A stretch of DNA of 64,000 nucleotides from Thalassovita mangrovi (lineage in GTDB: Bacteria; Pseudomonadota; Alphaproteobacteria; Rhodobacterales; Rhodobacteraceae). This document shows positions 45,327-54,672 of this stretch, piece after piece. The stretch covers positions 806,001-870,000 of the forward strand of contig NZ_WWEN01000002.1 in assembly GCF_009857745.1 (NCBI RefSeq), written 5' to 3'. The position numbers and the translations under genes are program-made. The notes under the pieces were generated by a model that worked only from the letters and a program-made list of their open reading frames with translations, made no database searches and was not told the origin of the DNA. Within the stretch, counting starts at the first letter, position 1. Each line of letters begins with the position of its first letter.

Positions 45327-48185
45327 TCATTGCGAAGCCCCCTCTTCCCGGATGCACGAAAAGGCCAGTGTCATCGGCCCCTTCTTCGGGTCCGTGACGG
45401 TGAGGGCGCATTGCTCCCCCTGCCGGGAAATTGCCAGCGTCTTGAGGATTTCGCGGAACATCAGGGCGATCTTGCTCACTTCCTGGCCGATGATGCCGCC
45501 ACTGCTTTCGGACCCAGCCCCGTCGTCCTCCATCGATTTCAGCGCGGAGGGATGCAGCCGCAAAACGTTGTCTGCACCGTTTGCCATCGGCAGCTTGATG
45601 ACCTCCTTGAGCGCGCCGTCCTTTTCCGTCGACCAGGTCAGGATCAGGATGCCCTGCTCCTGCGCGATTTCCATCAAGCCGCGAATCTCGGTGGTCTTGC
45701 CGCTGTCGCTTGTATGGGTTCCGGCAACCCGCCAGCGTCCGATCCAGCCGCCGCCATCGCCCTCGGGTTCGGGCTGGGCCGTGTCCTCTTGCGGCGCTGG
45801 AGCCTCATCGCCGCCCTGCACCGGCATCACGATCAGCATGTTCACCACCGTTCCCTTGGGCTGCGGCGATCCGATGGCGGGAACGGTCGACTGCACCATG
45901 CCAGGCACTTCATCGTCCTTGGCGGGATTGCCGGGGCTGATCGACCCGGCGACGAAGAAGTCATCCGCCTCGATCATCGACGTCGCGACCGCCGGGGGCT
46001 TGCCGCTCACCGTCGGGATGGGGCGTGTTTCGGCCTCGTCGTCGCCCTCACCCTCGTCGTCGCCTTCGTCACCCGCTTCATCGCCCCCCTCTTCGCCGGG
46101 CTGCTGAGCGCGCAGCCCATAGACCAGCGGCTGCACCGTGGTGAACATTTCCTGTTCGCTTTCCGCCTCGGGGATGCTGCCGTAGATTTCGCCGGGTTCC
46201 TTGCCCTCGGGCGGCGGATCGCCTGCCGCCGGGTCGCCGGGGGTAAGCCCGGCGGCGCTCAGGATGCCCCGCGCCTTGGCGATATCCGGTCCCGCGATTG
46301 TCGGGACTTTGACCATCGGGCGCGGGCCGTATTTGGTCATCACCACCTCGGTCAGCGGCGGCAGCATGTCGCCTTCGTCATGGGTGGCGTGATAGATGTA
46401 CTCGGGCTTGTATTCGATCTTGTTGGCCGCCAGCCCCTTCTTGACCACCGGTGTCAGCCCGGCATCCGAAACCGCCTCCTTGGCGGCGGTCTCGGTCAGG
46501 CCCAGGACCTCGGGCATCTCGACCAGTTCCTCCTCTTCCTCGGGGAACTTGTCGAGCACGGCCAGCTTCACCCCGGTCCAGATCCGCGCGCTGCTGCCCG
46601 GCTTGGGATCGCTTTTCACCACCGTGCCCGGGGTCTGGCCCTCTTTCGGTTCGACCATTTCCGGCTTGCCCGAAATCACCAGTTCCGCGTCGTTCAGCAT
46701 CCCCGCCGCCGTCGCCAGCGATTGGCCCACGATTTCCGGCACGGTGGTTTTGCGGCAATGGGGCAGCGGGGCGAATTTGTCTAGCGTCTCCATCAGGACC
46801 GGCTGGTCGACGGGTTTGCAGCCATCCTCGGTCACCAGCACGATCGGGTCGGCCTGGACCTTGCTTTTCAGCGCCGCGATCCGGCTGAACCCTTCGCCCT
46901 CGCGGCAAGTGTTGAACAGGGTGCGGATCTGGCTCACCTCACCCCACCATTCCGACGATTTGCGGCTGGCGACCAGGTAGAGTTCCTGTTCCACCGCTTC
47001 GGGCTGACCGTTCAGCCCGGCCAGCGGCCCGCGGAAAAACGACGCCCGGCAGGCGCCGGTCTTGTCGCTCAGCAGGTTGCGCAATTCGCCGATCGCGTAA
47101 CAGGCCGCCGGGCCGTCCAGCGCCTGCCGCGTCCGTTCGAGCTGCCGGGCGTAATCCGCCTGTTCCTTTTCGAATTGCCAGGTCAGCCGTTCGAGCGCCT
47201 TGTCCTTCTTTTCCAGCTCGTCGAAGTTCTTCACGTAGTCCAGCACTTCGTTCTTCGCGTCGACAAGGTCGCGCTTCATGCTGCGCTGCTGGTTGCGTAA
47301 AAGCACCATGGCGGGATCGTCACCGATCAGGTCCTGCCCCATCACTTCCCAGTTGCGGTAGATGCTGGAAACGATCTCCTGTTCGAGAAGCCGGTATTCA
47401 TGCCCCAGGGCGCGGCATTCCCTGTCGGCCAGCTTGATGGCGCGATCCAACGCGGTCCGCGCCAGCCCGTAGCGGCATTCCTTGACGTATTGGTCGTATT
47501 CTTCCAGCACCACGGGAAGTTCGCCGTAGAAATAGATACTGACATCGCGCCAGCTCTGTTCCATCGCAGCCTTCATCGCCTCGGAAAAGGATTTCGCCTC
47601 GGACATGCGTTCCAGGCTCGCCGCCGAGAATTCGACGAAGGCCTTGGTGACCTTTGCCGCATCCGGATCGGCGAATTCCTTGATATTGCCGGCAAACCCG
47701 GCCCAGTCCTTCACCGCGAAACCCGCGTCGATCCTGCCGCGCCAGTTGTCTTTTTCACTGCTCGACAAACTGTCCGAGGCCTCGACATAGGCTTTCATCA
47801 GGCATTTCACGCCATCGGATTTCAGCTCGGACGCGGTATAGGGCGCCAGATAGACCCCCGCCGGGGTCAGCGATCCGGCGCCAAGCGCCATGTATTTGAT
47901 CAGTTGCGTCGTGGTCATGTTTTCGCTGACACAGGTATCGAAGGCCTTGCCCCCGACACGGACCCAGAACGGATCGAGCTGGATCGAATAGGACGGCGGC
48001 AGGCAGTCGTGCCCGTCCTCCTTCACCTTATCCATCTGGTCCTGAAAATCGTAATCCGGCTGAAAGCCCACACGTTCAGCGAACCCCGGAAGCGCGGCCA
48101 GCCAGAGCATGATCGCAGCAATCACCATGACGGCGGCCCGGTTCAGAAGGCGGGGGATTGGGACCAATTTCGAAAGCAGGGACAT
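45327..48185 (-). CDS. Large exported protein with PASTA-like repeats
   Basis: A 952-residue exported protein. The signal segment VMVIAAIMLWLAALPGFA precedes a cysteine-containing, helix-rich half (to about 420, with a coiled coil EKKDKALERLTWQFEKEQAD). Then come about four PASTA-like repeats: VPEIVGQSLATAAGMLNDAE, MPEVLGLTETAAKEAVSDAG, VPTIAGPDIAKARGILSAAG and IPTVSGKPPAVATSMIEADD, split by an acidic linker near 690. The C-terminal part may be a lipocalin-like beta domain. PASTA repeats usually bind peptidoglycan in Gram-positive kinases; no kinase is here. ATG 48185 is chosen; the open frame to 48725 lacks any protein character. Confidence 0.8.
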   Translation of the reverse strand: MSLLSKLVPIPRLLNRAAVMVIAAIMLWLAALPGFAERVGFQPDYDFQDQMDKVKEDGHDCLPPSYSIQLDPFWVRVGGKAFDTCVSENMTTTQLIKYMALGAGSLTPAGVYLAPYTASELKSDGVKCLMKAYVEASDSLSSSEKDNWRGRIDAGFAVKDWAGFAGNIKEFADPDAAKVTKAFVEFSAASLERMSEAKSFSEAMKAAMEQSWRDVSIYFYGELPVVLEEYDQYVKECRYGLARTALDRAIKLADRECRALGHEYRLLEQEIVSSIYRNWEVMGQDLIGDDPAMVLLRNQQRSMKRDLVDAKNEVLDYVKNFDELEKKDKALERLTWQFEKEQADYARQLERTRQALDGPAACYAIGELRNLLSDKTGACRASFFRGPLAGLNGQPEAVEQELYLVASRKSSEWWGEVSQIRTLFNTCREGEGFSRIAALKSKVQADPIVLVTEDGCKPVDQPVLMETLDKFAPLPHCRKTTVPEIVGQSLATAAGMLNDAELVISGKPEMVEPKEGQTPGTVVKSDPKPGSSARIWTGVKLAVLDKFPEEEEELVEMPEVLGLTETAAKEAVSDAGLTPVVKKGLAANKIEYKPEYIYHATHDEGDMLPPLTEVVMTKYGPRPMVKVPTIAGPDIAKARGILSAAGLTPGDPAAGDPPPEGKEPGEIYGSIPEAESEQEMFTTVQPLVYGLRAQQPGEEGGDEAGDEGDDEGEGDDEAETRPIPTVSGKPPAVATSMIEADDFFVAGSISPGNPAKDDEVPGMVQSTVPAIGSPQPKGTVVNMLIVMPVQGGDEAPAPQEDTAQPEPEGDGGGWIGRWRVAGTHTSDSGKTTEIRGLMEIAQEQGILILTWSTEKDGALKEVIKLPMANGADNVLRLHPSALKSMEDDGAGSESSGGIIGQEVSKIALMFREILKTLAISRQGEQCALTVTDPKKGPMTLAFSCIREEGASQ

Positions 48186-48364
48186 CGCGAATATCTCATG
48201 ACCGCGCCGGACCGCCGCACTGCCGGGGGTATCCCCGGAAACCTTTGGCTCAGCGTAAAAAATCGTTGCACCGACGATGCTTCGGCCCCGGGGGTGGCAA
48301 CAATGACATAGGTCAACAAACCGCGCCTTGTGCCGAAGGCCAAGCCGATCCAGACCGCCCCGGT

Positions 48365-50110
48365 TCAGAACGGCCAGAGCAGCGGCACCAGCAGCAACAC
48401 GATCGCCACCGACACCGCCGTCAGCGGCACCCCGGCCAGCACGAAATCGCGCAGCCGGTAATGGCCCTTGCCGTACACCAGCAGCAGCGCCGGTTCGAGC
48501 GGCGCGATGAAGGACAGGGACGCCGACAGGGTGACGATCACCGCCAGCGGCCGCGGATCGATGCCAAGCCCGTCGGCAATCGCCACCGCGACCGGCAGCA
48601 CGGTCAGCGCGGCGGCGGCGTTCGACAGCGCCTGGGTCAGCAGGATCGTCAGCAGCGACAGCATGATCAGGACGGCAGTCTGCCCCAGCGGCGCGACATG
48701 GCGCAGGATGCCCCCGGCCAGCCAATCCGCCGCCCCGGTCTGCAGCATGGCAAGGCCAAGGCTCGACATGCCGCCGATCAGGATCAGGATGTGCCAGGAC
48801 ACCTTGGAAAAGGCATCGCGCAGGGTGAAGCGCCCGGCCAGGATCAGCGCCATCACCGCGCTCAGCAGCGCCACACCCATCGGCAACAGCCCCAGCGACG
48901 ACACGATGATCGCCGCAAACAGCGCGACCAGCGTGTACCAGCCCTCCCTGCGGCTGGGCGCGACCTGTTCGGACCGCCCCGACAGGTAGATATCGACATC
49001 GTCGTCGATGCGTTCCATCCCCTCGGCATTGCCCGCCAGCGACAGGATATCGCCCGCCCGCAACCGCATCAGCCCGATCCGGGCGGTGCGGTCATAGCCC
49101 GCGCGCCGCACCCCGATCACCGACACGTCCGGGGCCAGCCGGCGCCGCATCCCCGCCACCGACAGCCCGGTCCAGCGCGATCCGGGCAGCAGGATCGCCT
49201 CCGCCGTGACCTCTACCGGGGCGCCTTCGGCCACCCCGTCGAGCTGAAAACGTTCGTCCGCCGCCAGCCGTGACAGGGCGGCGGCGGAGGCGTGGACAAG
49301 GATATGATCCCCCGCGTGGAGCTTGCGGCGGGCATGCGCCGCGACCCGCCCCGTTTCGATATCGATGGCCAGGGCCGTGGCACCGAGATCGGCCAGCGCC
49401 AGATCGCTGAACGCCGCCCCATCCGCCTTGCCTTCGGCCACGACGATGAGATCGGCGAGGAACTGATCTTCGCGCAAGACCCGCCCGACGCCGCGTTCGC
49501 GTTCGGGGATGAAGTGATTGCCCAGCAGCACCACGGTGACGATCCCGGCCCCGGTCACCGCGAACCCGACCCAGAAGAATTCGAACATGCCGAACGGTTC
49601 CAGCCCCATCCGCGTGATCACCCCGCTGGCCGCGATATTGGCCGAGGTGCCGATCAGCGTCGCGCAGCCGCCCATCATCGACGCGAAAGCCATCGGCATC
49701 ATGAACCGCCCCGGGCTGACCTTGGCCTTGTCCGCCGCATCGCCCGCGATGGGCATCATCACGGCGGTGGTGCTGGTGTTGCTGAACACCATCGACAGCG
49801 CCGCCGAAGAGGCCATCAACCGCGCCACGATGGCCGCGGGCGCCCGGCCGCCGCGCCCGGCCAGCCAGGCCGACAGCCCGCTCATGGCGCCCGATTCCGA
49901 CAAGCGCCGCGACAGGATCATCACGCAGGCCAGCACCACGATGGCTTCGCTGGAAAAACCCTGGAACGCTTCCTCCACCGTCATCACGCCGCTGGCGGCC
50001 AGCAGCAGGACCAGGCTCAGGGAGGTGACTTCGGGCGGCACGATTTCGGTCACCAGCAGCGCCGCGGCGGCGATGAAAAGCAGCAGAACGAAAGCGATTT
50101 CAACTGTCAC
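48365..50110 (-). CDS. SLC13-type permease with RCK-C domains
   Basis: A 581-residue membrane transporter of the SLC13/DASS (ArsB-NhaD-like) superfamily. Two sets of hydrophobic helices flank two cytosolic TrkA-C/RCK-type domains (about 190-380, e.g. LPGSRWTGLSVAGMRRRL and LRAGDILSLAGNAEGMERID). SNTSTTAVMMPI and the late QALSNAAAALTVLPVAVAIA are SNT-type substrate motifs. The start is GTG 50110 with GGAGAGG before it. Likely substrates are sulfate or dicarboxylates; uncertain. It is divergent from another SLC13 gene. Confidence 0.85.
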   Translation of the reverse strand: MTVEIAFVLLLFIAAAALLVTEIVPPEVTSLSLVLLLAASGVMTVEEAFQGFSSEAIVVLACVMILSRRLSESGAMSGLSAWLAGRGGRAPAAIVARLMASSAALSMVFSNTSTTAVMMPIAGDAADKAKVSPGRFMMPMAFASMMGGCATLIGTSANIAASGVITRMGLEPFGMFEFFWVGFAVTGAGIVTVVLLGNHFIPERERGVGRVLREDQFLADLIVVAEGKADGAAFSDLALADLGATALAIDIETGRVAAHARRKLHAGDHILVHASAAALSRLAADERFQLDGVAEGAPVEVTAEAILLPGSRWTGLSVAGMRRRLAPDVSVIGVRRAGYDRTARIGLMRLRAGDILSLAGNAEGMERIDDDVDIYLSGRSEQVAPSRREGWYTLVALFAAIIVSSLGLLPMGVALLSAVMALILAGRFTLRDAFSKVSWHILILIGGMSSLGLAMLQTGAADWLAGGILRHVAPLGQTAVLIMLSLLTILLTQALSNAAAALTVLPVAVAIADGLGIDPRPLAVIVTLSASLSFIAPLEPALLLVYGKGHYRLRDFVLAGVPLTAVSVAIVLLLVPLLWPF

Positions 50111-50266
50111 GGCGCGCGCCTCTCCTGCCCGGGGTTTGCCCCATGGTGCGGATTGGCGCGGATTTGTCCATGACCTCTTCGACGTCAAGGACAGGAAAGC
50201 CGCACCGTGCTGGGGGCCGCACCTGCCGGGCCTTTTCAATCCCGCAGGCGCTGCTAGGGTGCCGCC

Positions 50267-51655
50267 ATGAGCTTCAAATCATCCGCTATCGCGCTTGGTC
50301 TTCTGCTGCTGATCCTGCCGGTCATCCTGCCCGCCCCGGCGGGGATGCCCGATGCGGCGTGGCTGGCCGCCGGGCTGGCCCTGACCATGGCCGCCTGGTG
50401 GCTGTCCGAGGCCCTGCCGCTGTCGGTAACCGCCCTGCTGCCGCTGGCCGCCGCACCGCTTCTGGGCATTTCCGGCATCGCCGAGGTATCGGCGCATTAC
50501 AGCAATCCGCTGATCATCCTGTTCCTTGGCGGCTTCCTTCTGGCCCGGGCGATCGAACGCTGCGGGCTGCACCGGCGGCTGGCCATCGCGCTGCTGGGCG
50601 CCGCAGGCAAGCGGCCGACGCATATCCTGGCCGCGGTGATGGCGACCACCGCCTTTCTCAGCCTGTGGATCAGCAACACCGCCTCGACCATGGTGATCGC
50701 GCCGATTGCCGCCGCCATCGCCGCGTCGCAGCCCGACCGGCCGCGTTTCGGCACCGCGCTGATGCTGGGGGTGGCATTCGCCGCCACCATCGGCGGGATG
50801 GGATCGCTGATCGGCACCCCGCCCAACGCGATCTTCGCCGCCCATGTCAATTCCGCCTACGGGATCGAGATCGGGTTCGCGCAATGGGCGGCCATCGGGG
50901 TTCCGGTGTCGCTGGTGCTGCTGGCGGCGGCCTGGCTGGTGCTGTCGCGGCTCACCCCGGGGCTGCGGGCCGAGGAGCTGAGCCTGTCCTTCGGCAATCA
51001 GGACGGACCGATGAGCGTGGCGGAAAAGCGCGTCGCGGTGATCGCCGCGCTGACCGCGCTGGCCTGGATCGCCCGGCCACTGCTGGAATGGCTGCTGCCG
51101 TCACTGGTGCTGTCGGATGCGGGCATCGCGATGCTGGCGGCGATGGCGCTGTTCATCTCCCCTGACGGCAAGGACGGCAGGCTGCTGGACTGGGACACCG
51201 CGGCGGGGCTTCGCTGGGACGTGCTGATCCTGTTCGGCGGCGGGCTGGCCCTGGCCGGGACGCTGGATCAGACCGGGCTGGCGGGATGGATCGGCGGCAA
51301 GATCGACACCATCGATCACTTACCGCAAATCCTGCTGCTGCTGGTGATCGCAGCGCTGATCGTCTATGTCGGCGAATTAGCCAGCAACACTGCGATGGCG
51401 GCGATTTTCCTGCCCATCGCGGGGGCGGCAGCGGCGACGCTGGGGGCCGATCCGGTGATCTTCATGCTGCCGGTTGCGCTGTCCGCCTCGGTGGGCTTCA
51501 TGCTGCCGGTGGCCACGCCGCCCAACGCCATCGTGTTCAGCAACCCCTCGGTGACGCGCGGCGACATGCTGCGCGCGGGCGCTCTGCTGGACGTGATCGG
51601 GATCGCGGTGGCGGTGGCGGCGGGCGTTGTGCTGGCCCCGGTCTTCTTCGGCTGA
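50267..51655 (+). CDS. SLC13 (DASS) family anion permease
   Basis: A 462-residue inner-membrane Na+-coupled anion transporter. It has two SNT motifs of the family: LWISNTASTMVIAPIAAAI and ELASNTAMAAIFLPIAGAAA, with GMGSLIGTPPNAIF and VATPPNAIVFS (TPPN) after each. This is the classical DASS pattern, so a di- or tricarboxylate or sulfate substrate is likely. It ends 3 bp before the convergent ectR stop. Confidence 0.9.
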   Translation: MSFKSSAIALGLLLLILPVILPAPAGMPDAAWLAAGLALTMAAWWLSEALPLSVTALLPLAAAPLLGISGIAEVSAHYSNPLIILFLGGFLLARAIERCGLHRRLAIALLGAAGKRPTHILAAVMATTAFLSLWISNTASTMVIAPIAAAIAASQPDRPRFGTALMLGVAFAATIGGMGSLIGTPPNAIFAAHVNSAYGIEIGFAQWAAIGVPVSLVLLAAAWLVLSRLTPGLRAEELSLSFGNQDGPMSVAEKRVAVIAALTALAWIARPLLEWLLPSLVLSDAGIAMLAAMALFISPDGKDGRLLDWDTAAGLRWDVLILFGGGLALAGTLDQTGLAGWIGGKIDTIDHLPQILLLLVIAALIVYVGELASNTAMAAIFLPIAGAAAATLGADPVIFMLPVALSASVGFMLPVATPPNAIVFSNPSVTRGDMLRAGALLDVIGIAVAVAAGVVLAPVFFG

Positions 51656-51658
51656 ACC

Positions 51659-52150
51659 TTATCCGCCGACGTCAGGCGTCGCCCGGTGGATGTCGCCGGT
51701 ATCCAGAACCGGCGAGGCATCGATATCCTCGGCATCCAGCATCGAGGCGACCCGTTCCAGCGACGCCACCAGCATCGCCTGTTCCCAGTCCTCCATCGCG
51801 GAAAACTTGCGCACGAAGCGCTGCTGTAGCGGATCGGGCGCGTCGCGCAGCGTCTGCTGCCCCTTGTCGGTCAGCACGATATTGGTCTGCCGACGGTCGA
51901 CCGAGGATTTTTCCCGGCTGACCAGCCCCTGCTTGACCAGCTTGTCGACCAGCGAGGTCACGGTGGCCTGCGACACCCGCATGCGCTGCGAAATCTCTTT
52001 CGCTGTGGTCAGCCCCTTTTCGCCTACGATCTGCAGTACGCGGAACTGAACCGCCGTCACGCCGGAAGACTGGGCCAGTTCCCGCCCGAACAATTCTGTC
52101 GCCCGCATGATGCGGCGAAGTGCAATCAGACTGACGTCAACGCGATCCAT
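51659..52150 (-). CDS. ectR: MarR-family regulator of the ectoine operon
   Basis: A 163-residue MarR protein: helix-turn-helix AKEISQRMRVSQATVTSLVD, wing SSVDRRQTNIVLTDKGQQTL. It is divergent from ectA across 215 bp, the position of EctR in other halophilic proteobacteria, where it represses ect genes under low salt. The C-terminal tail (residues 145-163) is acidic and unusual. A perfect inverted repeat GAACTG-N14-CAGTTC lies at 52168-52193, just upstream of its start. Confidence 0.88.
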   Translation of the reverse strand: MDRVDVSLIALRRIMRATELFGRELAQSSGVTAVQFRVLQIVGEKGLTTAKEISQRMRVSQATVTSLVDKLVKQGLVSREKSSVDRRQTNIVLTDKGQQTLRDAPDPLQQRFVRKFSAMEDWEQAMLVASLERVASMLDAEDIDASPVLDTGDIHRATPDVGG

Positions 52151-52167
52151 GACACGCCCCTAAGATA

Positions 52168-52308
52168 GAACTGCGAAAGGATAGAAACAGTTCCTTCGCA
52201 CATCAACACAATAATAATTTAGTATTTCGAAGTATAAAAAGGCGGAATTCTGCAGTTTTTCCAAGCAAAACAAGGGGTATTGACCCATTTTTAGTTAGGC
52301 TGTTGAAT
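52168..52308 (+). promoter_or_regulatory. ectR-ectA control region
   Basis: AT-rich interval with GAACTG-N14-CAGTTC (52168-52193), a TA-N-TTCGAA-N-TA palindrome (52223-52234), and a promoter-like pair TTGACC (52280-52285), 17-nt spacer, TTGAAT (52303-52308) 57 bp before ectA. The palindromes are candidate EctR operators. Confidence 0.5.
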
Positions 52309-52365
52309 TTTTTGGAAGCAGGTGTTATTTAGCCTCTCGAAGCAATAAAGGAGCCAGTTCACGCA

Positions 52366-52896
52366 ATGCGACACACACGGAGTCCAGAAGGCAAAGCACT
52401 CCCGACTCTCCGAGAGCCCCGCGCAGAAGACGGCGCGGATATCTGGGGGCTCGTGCGCAGCTGCAAACCGCTCGATGAGAACTCCATGTATTGCAACCTG
52501 ATCCAGTGCGATCACTTCCGCGAAACCTGCGTGGTGGCCGAGCTGGACGGCGAAATCACCGGTTGGATTTCCGGCTACATCCTGCCCTACGATCCCGAGA
52601 CGCTGTTCATCTGGCAGGTCGCCGTCGCCAAAACTGCGCGTGGCATGGGGCTGGGCAACGCGATGCTGCAAAGCATCCTCGGCCGTGACGCCTGCGACAC
52701 TGTCCGCCGGGTCCAGACTACGATCACCAGCGACAATGACGCGTCCTGGTCGCTGTTCCGCAAATTCGCGCGCGTCAGGGAGGCGGAGATCGACTCAGCC
52801 CCTTATTTCACCCAGGCCCTGCACTTCCGCGATCTTCACGCGACCGAAAACATGGTCACGATCACCCTGAAGCAGCAGATGCGCGCCGCCGCCTGA
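52366..52896 (+). CDS. ectA: Diaminobutyrate acetyltransferase
   Basis: A 176-residue GNAT-fold enzyme that N-acetylates L-2,4-diaminobutyrate in ectoine synthesis. Signature parts: LREPRAEDGADIWGLVRSCK, LDENSMYCNLIQCDHFRETC and the acetyl-CoA loop VAKTARGMGLGNAMLQSIL. The GGAG ribosome-binding site is 12 bp before ATG 52366. It is the first gene of ectABC-ask; ectB starts 56 bp after its stop. Confidence 0.96.
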   Translation: MRHTRSPEGKALPTLREPRAEDGADIWGLVRSCKPLDENSMYCNLIQCDHFRETCVVAELDGEITGWISGYILPYDPETLFIWQVAVAKTARGMGLGNAMLQSILGRDACDTVRRVQTTITSDNDASWSLFRKFARVREAEIDSAPYFTQALHFRDLHATENMVTITLKQQMRAAA

Positions 52897-52952
52897 TCAT
52901 GTGGCGCCAGCCGGCCCTCACCTTTCCCATCAAGTTACCCGAAGGAAGTCAT

Positions 52953-54239
52953 ATGTTGACGTCTCCGTCCGACCCCACCGTATTCCAGCGCCGCGAATCC
53001 GAGGCGCGTTCCTATTGCCGCGGCTTCGACGCCGTCTTTTCCCAGGCGGCCGGTTCCGAACTGATCGACGCCGACGGCAACCGCTACATCGATTTCCTGG
53101 CCGGTTGTTCGTCGCTGAACTACGGCCATAACGACCCGGATATGAAACAGGCACTGATCGATCATATCGCAGGTGACGGGATCGCCCACGGTCTGGACCT
53201 GCATACCGAGGTCAAGGCCCGGTTCCTGACCGCGTTCGAAACGCACATCCTGAAGCCGCGCAACATGGACCACCGGGTGATGTTCACCGGCCCGACCGGC
53301 GCCAACGCCGTCGAGGCGGCGATGAAGCTGGCCCGCAAGGTCACCGGCCGCACCAACATCGTCGCCTTCACCAACGGTTTCCACGGCGTTACCCAAGGCG
53401 CGCTGTCGGCCACCGGCAACGGCTATCACCGTGGCGGCGCGGGCATCGTCCTGGCAGGCGTGACCCGCCTGCCCTTCGAGGGCTACATGGGGTCGGATAT
53501 CGACACCGCTTTGATGCTGGAAAAGATGCTGGGCGACCCGTCCTCGGGCGTGGAGCCGCCCGCCGCGATCATGTTCGAAACCATCCAGGGCGAAGGCGGG
53601 CTGAACGCCGCCAGCGCCGAATGGGTCCGCCGTGTCGCCAGGATCGCCAAGGACCACGGCGCACTGCTGATCATCGACGATGTGCAGGCCGGGTGCGGCC
53701 GCGCCGGCAGCTTCTTTTCCTTCGAAGACTTCGGCGTGATGCCCGATATCGTCACCATGGCGAAATCCATCTCGGGCTTCGGCCTGCCGATGGCGCTGAT
53801 GCTGGTGCGCCCGGAACACGACAAGTTCGGCCCGGCCGAACATAACGGCACCTTCCGGGGCAACACCCACGCCTTCGTCACCGCCCGGATCGCGATCGAA
53901 AAATTCTGGGCCGATGACAGCTTCCAGGAGCAGCTGAAGCAGAAGGAACGGATAATCCTGTCGGGTCTGGCCGCCATTTCCGAAATGGTGCCGGGCGCGC
54001 GGCTGAAGGGCCGCGGGCTGATGCGCGGCGTCGATGTCGGATCGGGCGATCTGGCCGCCGCGATCTGCCGCCGCGCCTATGACAACGGGCTGGTGATCGA
54101 AACCTCGGGTCCGAACGACGAGGTGGTCAAGATCCTGGCCCCTCTCACCACCCCCGACACCGTGCTGCGCAAGGGGCTGAACATCCTGATGGATGCCGTG
54201 CGCGACACCGTAACAGACATGAAATTCGCAGCGGAGTAA
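52953..54239 (+). CDS. ectB: Diaminobutyrate-2-oxoglutarate transaminase
   Basis: A 428-residue class III aminotransferase that makes L-2,4-diaminobutyrate from aspartate semialdehyde. Motifs: [60 protein letters not shown] and the PLP Lys in [19 protein letters not shown] 52953 follows GAAGGAAG; an earlier in-frame start at 52899 is unlikely. It is followed 5 bp later by ectC. Confidence 0.96.
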   Translation: MLTSPSDPTVFQRRESEARSYCRGFDAVFSQAAGSELIDADGNRYIDFLAGCSSLNYGHNDPDMKQALIDHIAGDGIAHGLDLHTEVKARFLTAFETHILKPRNMDHRVMFTGPTGANAVEAAMKLARKVTGRTNIVAFTNGFHGVTQGALSATGNGYHRGGAGIVLAGVTRLPFEGYMGSDIDTALMLEKMLGDPSSGVEPPAAIMFETIQGEGGLNAASAEWVRRVARIAKDHGALLIIDDVQAGCGRAGSFFSFEDFGVMPDIVTMAKSISGFGLPMALMLVRPEHDKFGPAEHNGTFRGNTHAFVTARIAIEKFWADDSFQEQLKQKERIILSGLAAISEMVPGARLKGRGLMRGVDVGSGDLAAAICRRAYDNGLVIETSGPNDEVVKILAPLTTPDTVLRKGLNILMDAVRDTVTDMKFAAE

Positions 54240-54244
54240 CGCAA

Positions 54245-54658
54245 ATGATCGTCAGAGACTTCAACAAGATCGTTCAGGATGAACGCGACCGTGTCGTATC
54301 GGACGCACAATGGACCAGCGTGCGGATGCTGCTGGCCGATGACGGGATGGGCTTTTCCTTCCACATCACCTTCCTGCAGGAAGGGTCGGAACACACGTTC
54401 GAATACAAGAACCATTTCGAAAGCGTCTATTGCATGCAGGGCAAGGGGTCGATCACCGACCTGGCCACCGGCGAAACCCACCATATCGAACCGGGCGTCA
54501 TGTATGCGCTGAACGAACACGACCGCCACATCCTGCGTGCCGAGGAAGAACTGGTGATGGCCTGCGTCTTCAATCCCCCGGTCACCGGCACCGAGGTGCA
54601 CCGCGAAGACGGGTCCTACGCCCCGGCCGAGGACCTGGCGGAGCAACCGGCGGAGTAA
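54245..54658 (+). CDS. ectC: Ectoine synthase
   Basis: A 137-residue cupin that cyclises N-acetyl-diaminobutyrate to ectoine. Typical blocks: [59 protein letters not shown] and [20 protein letters not shown], with the Glu, Tyr and His iron ligands of EctC. The length is normal. The stop is 14 bp before the specialised aspartokinase. No ectD hydroxylase is present in the window. Confidence 0.96.
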   Translation: MIVRDFNKIVQDERDRVVSDAQWTSVRMLLADDGMGFSFHITFLQEGSEHTFEYKNHFESVYCMQGKGSITDLATGETHHIEPGVMYALNEHDRHILRAEEELVMACVFNPPVTGTEVHREDGSYAPAEDLAEQPAE

Positions 54659-54672
54659 TCCGGAGTTATCCC

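Noticed and set aside
48186-48725. Upstream extension of the PASTA-protein frame by 180 codons
   Set aside because: It runs across the 3' end of the SLC13 gene in another frame and has no protein character; a signal peptide begins at ATG 48185.
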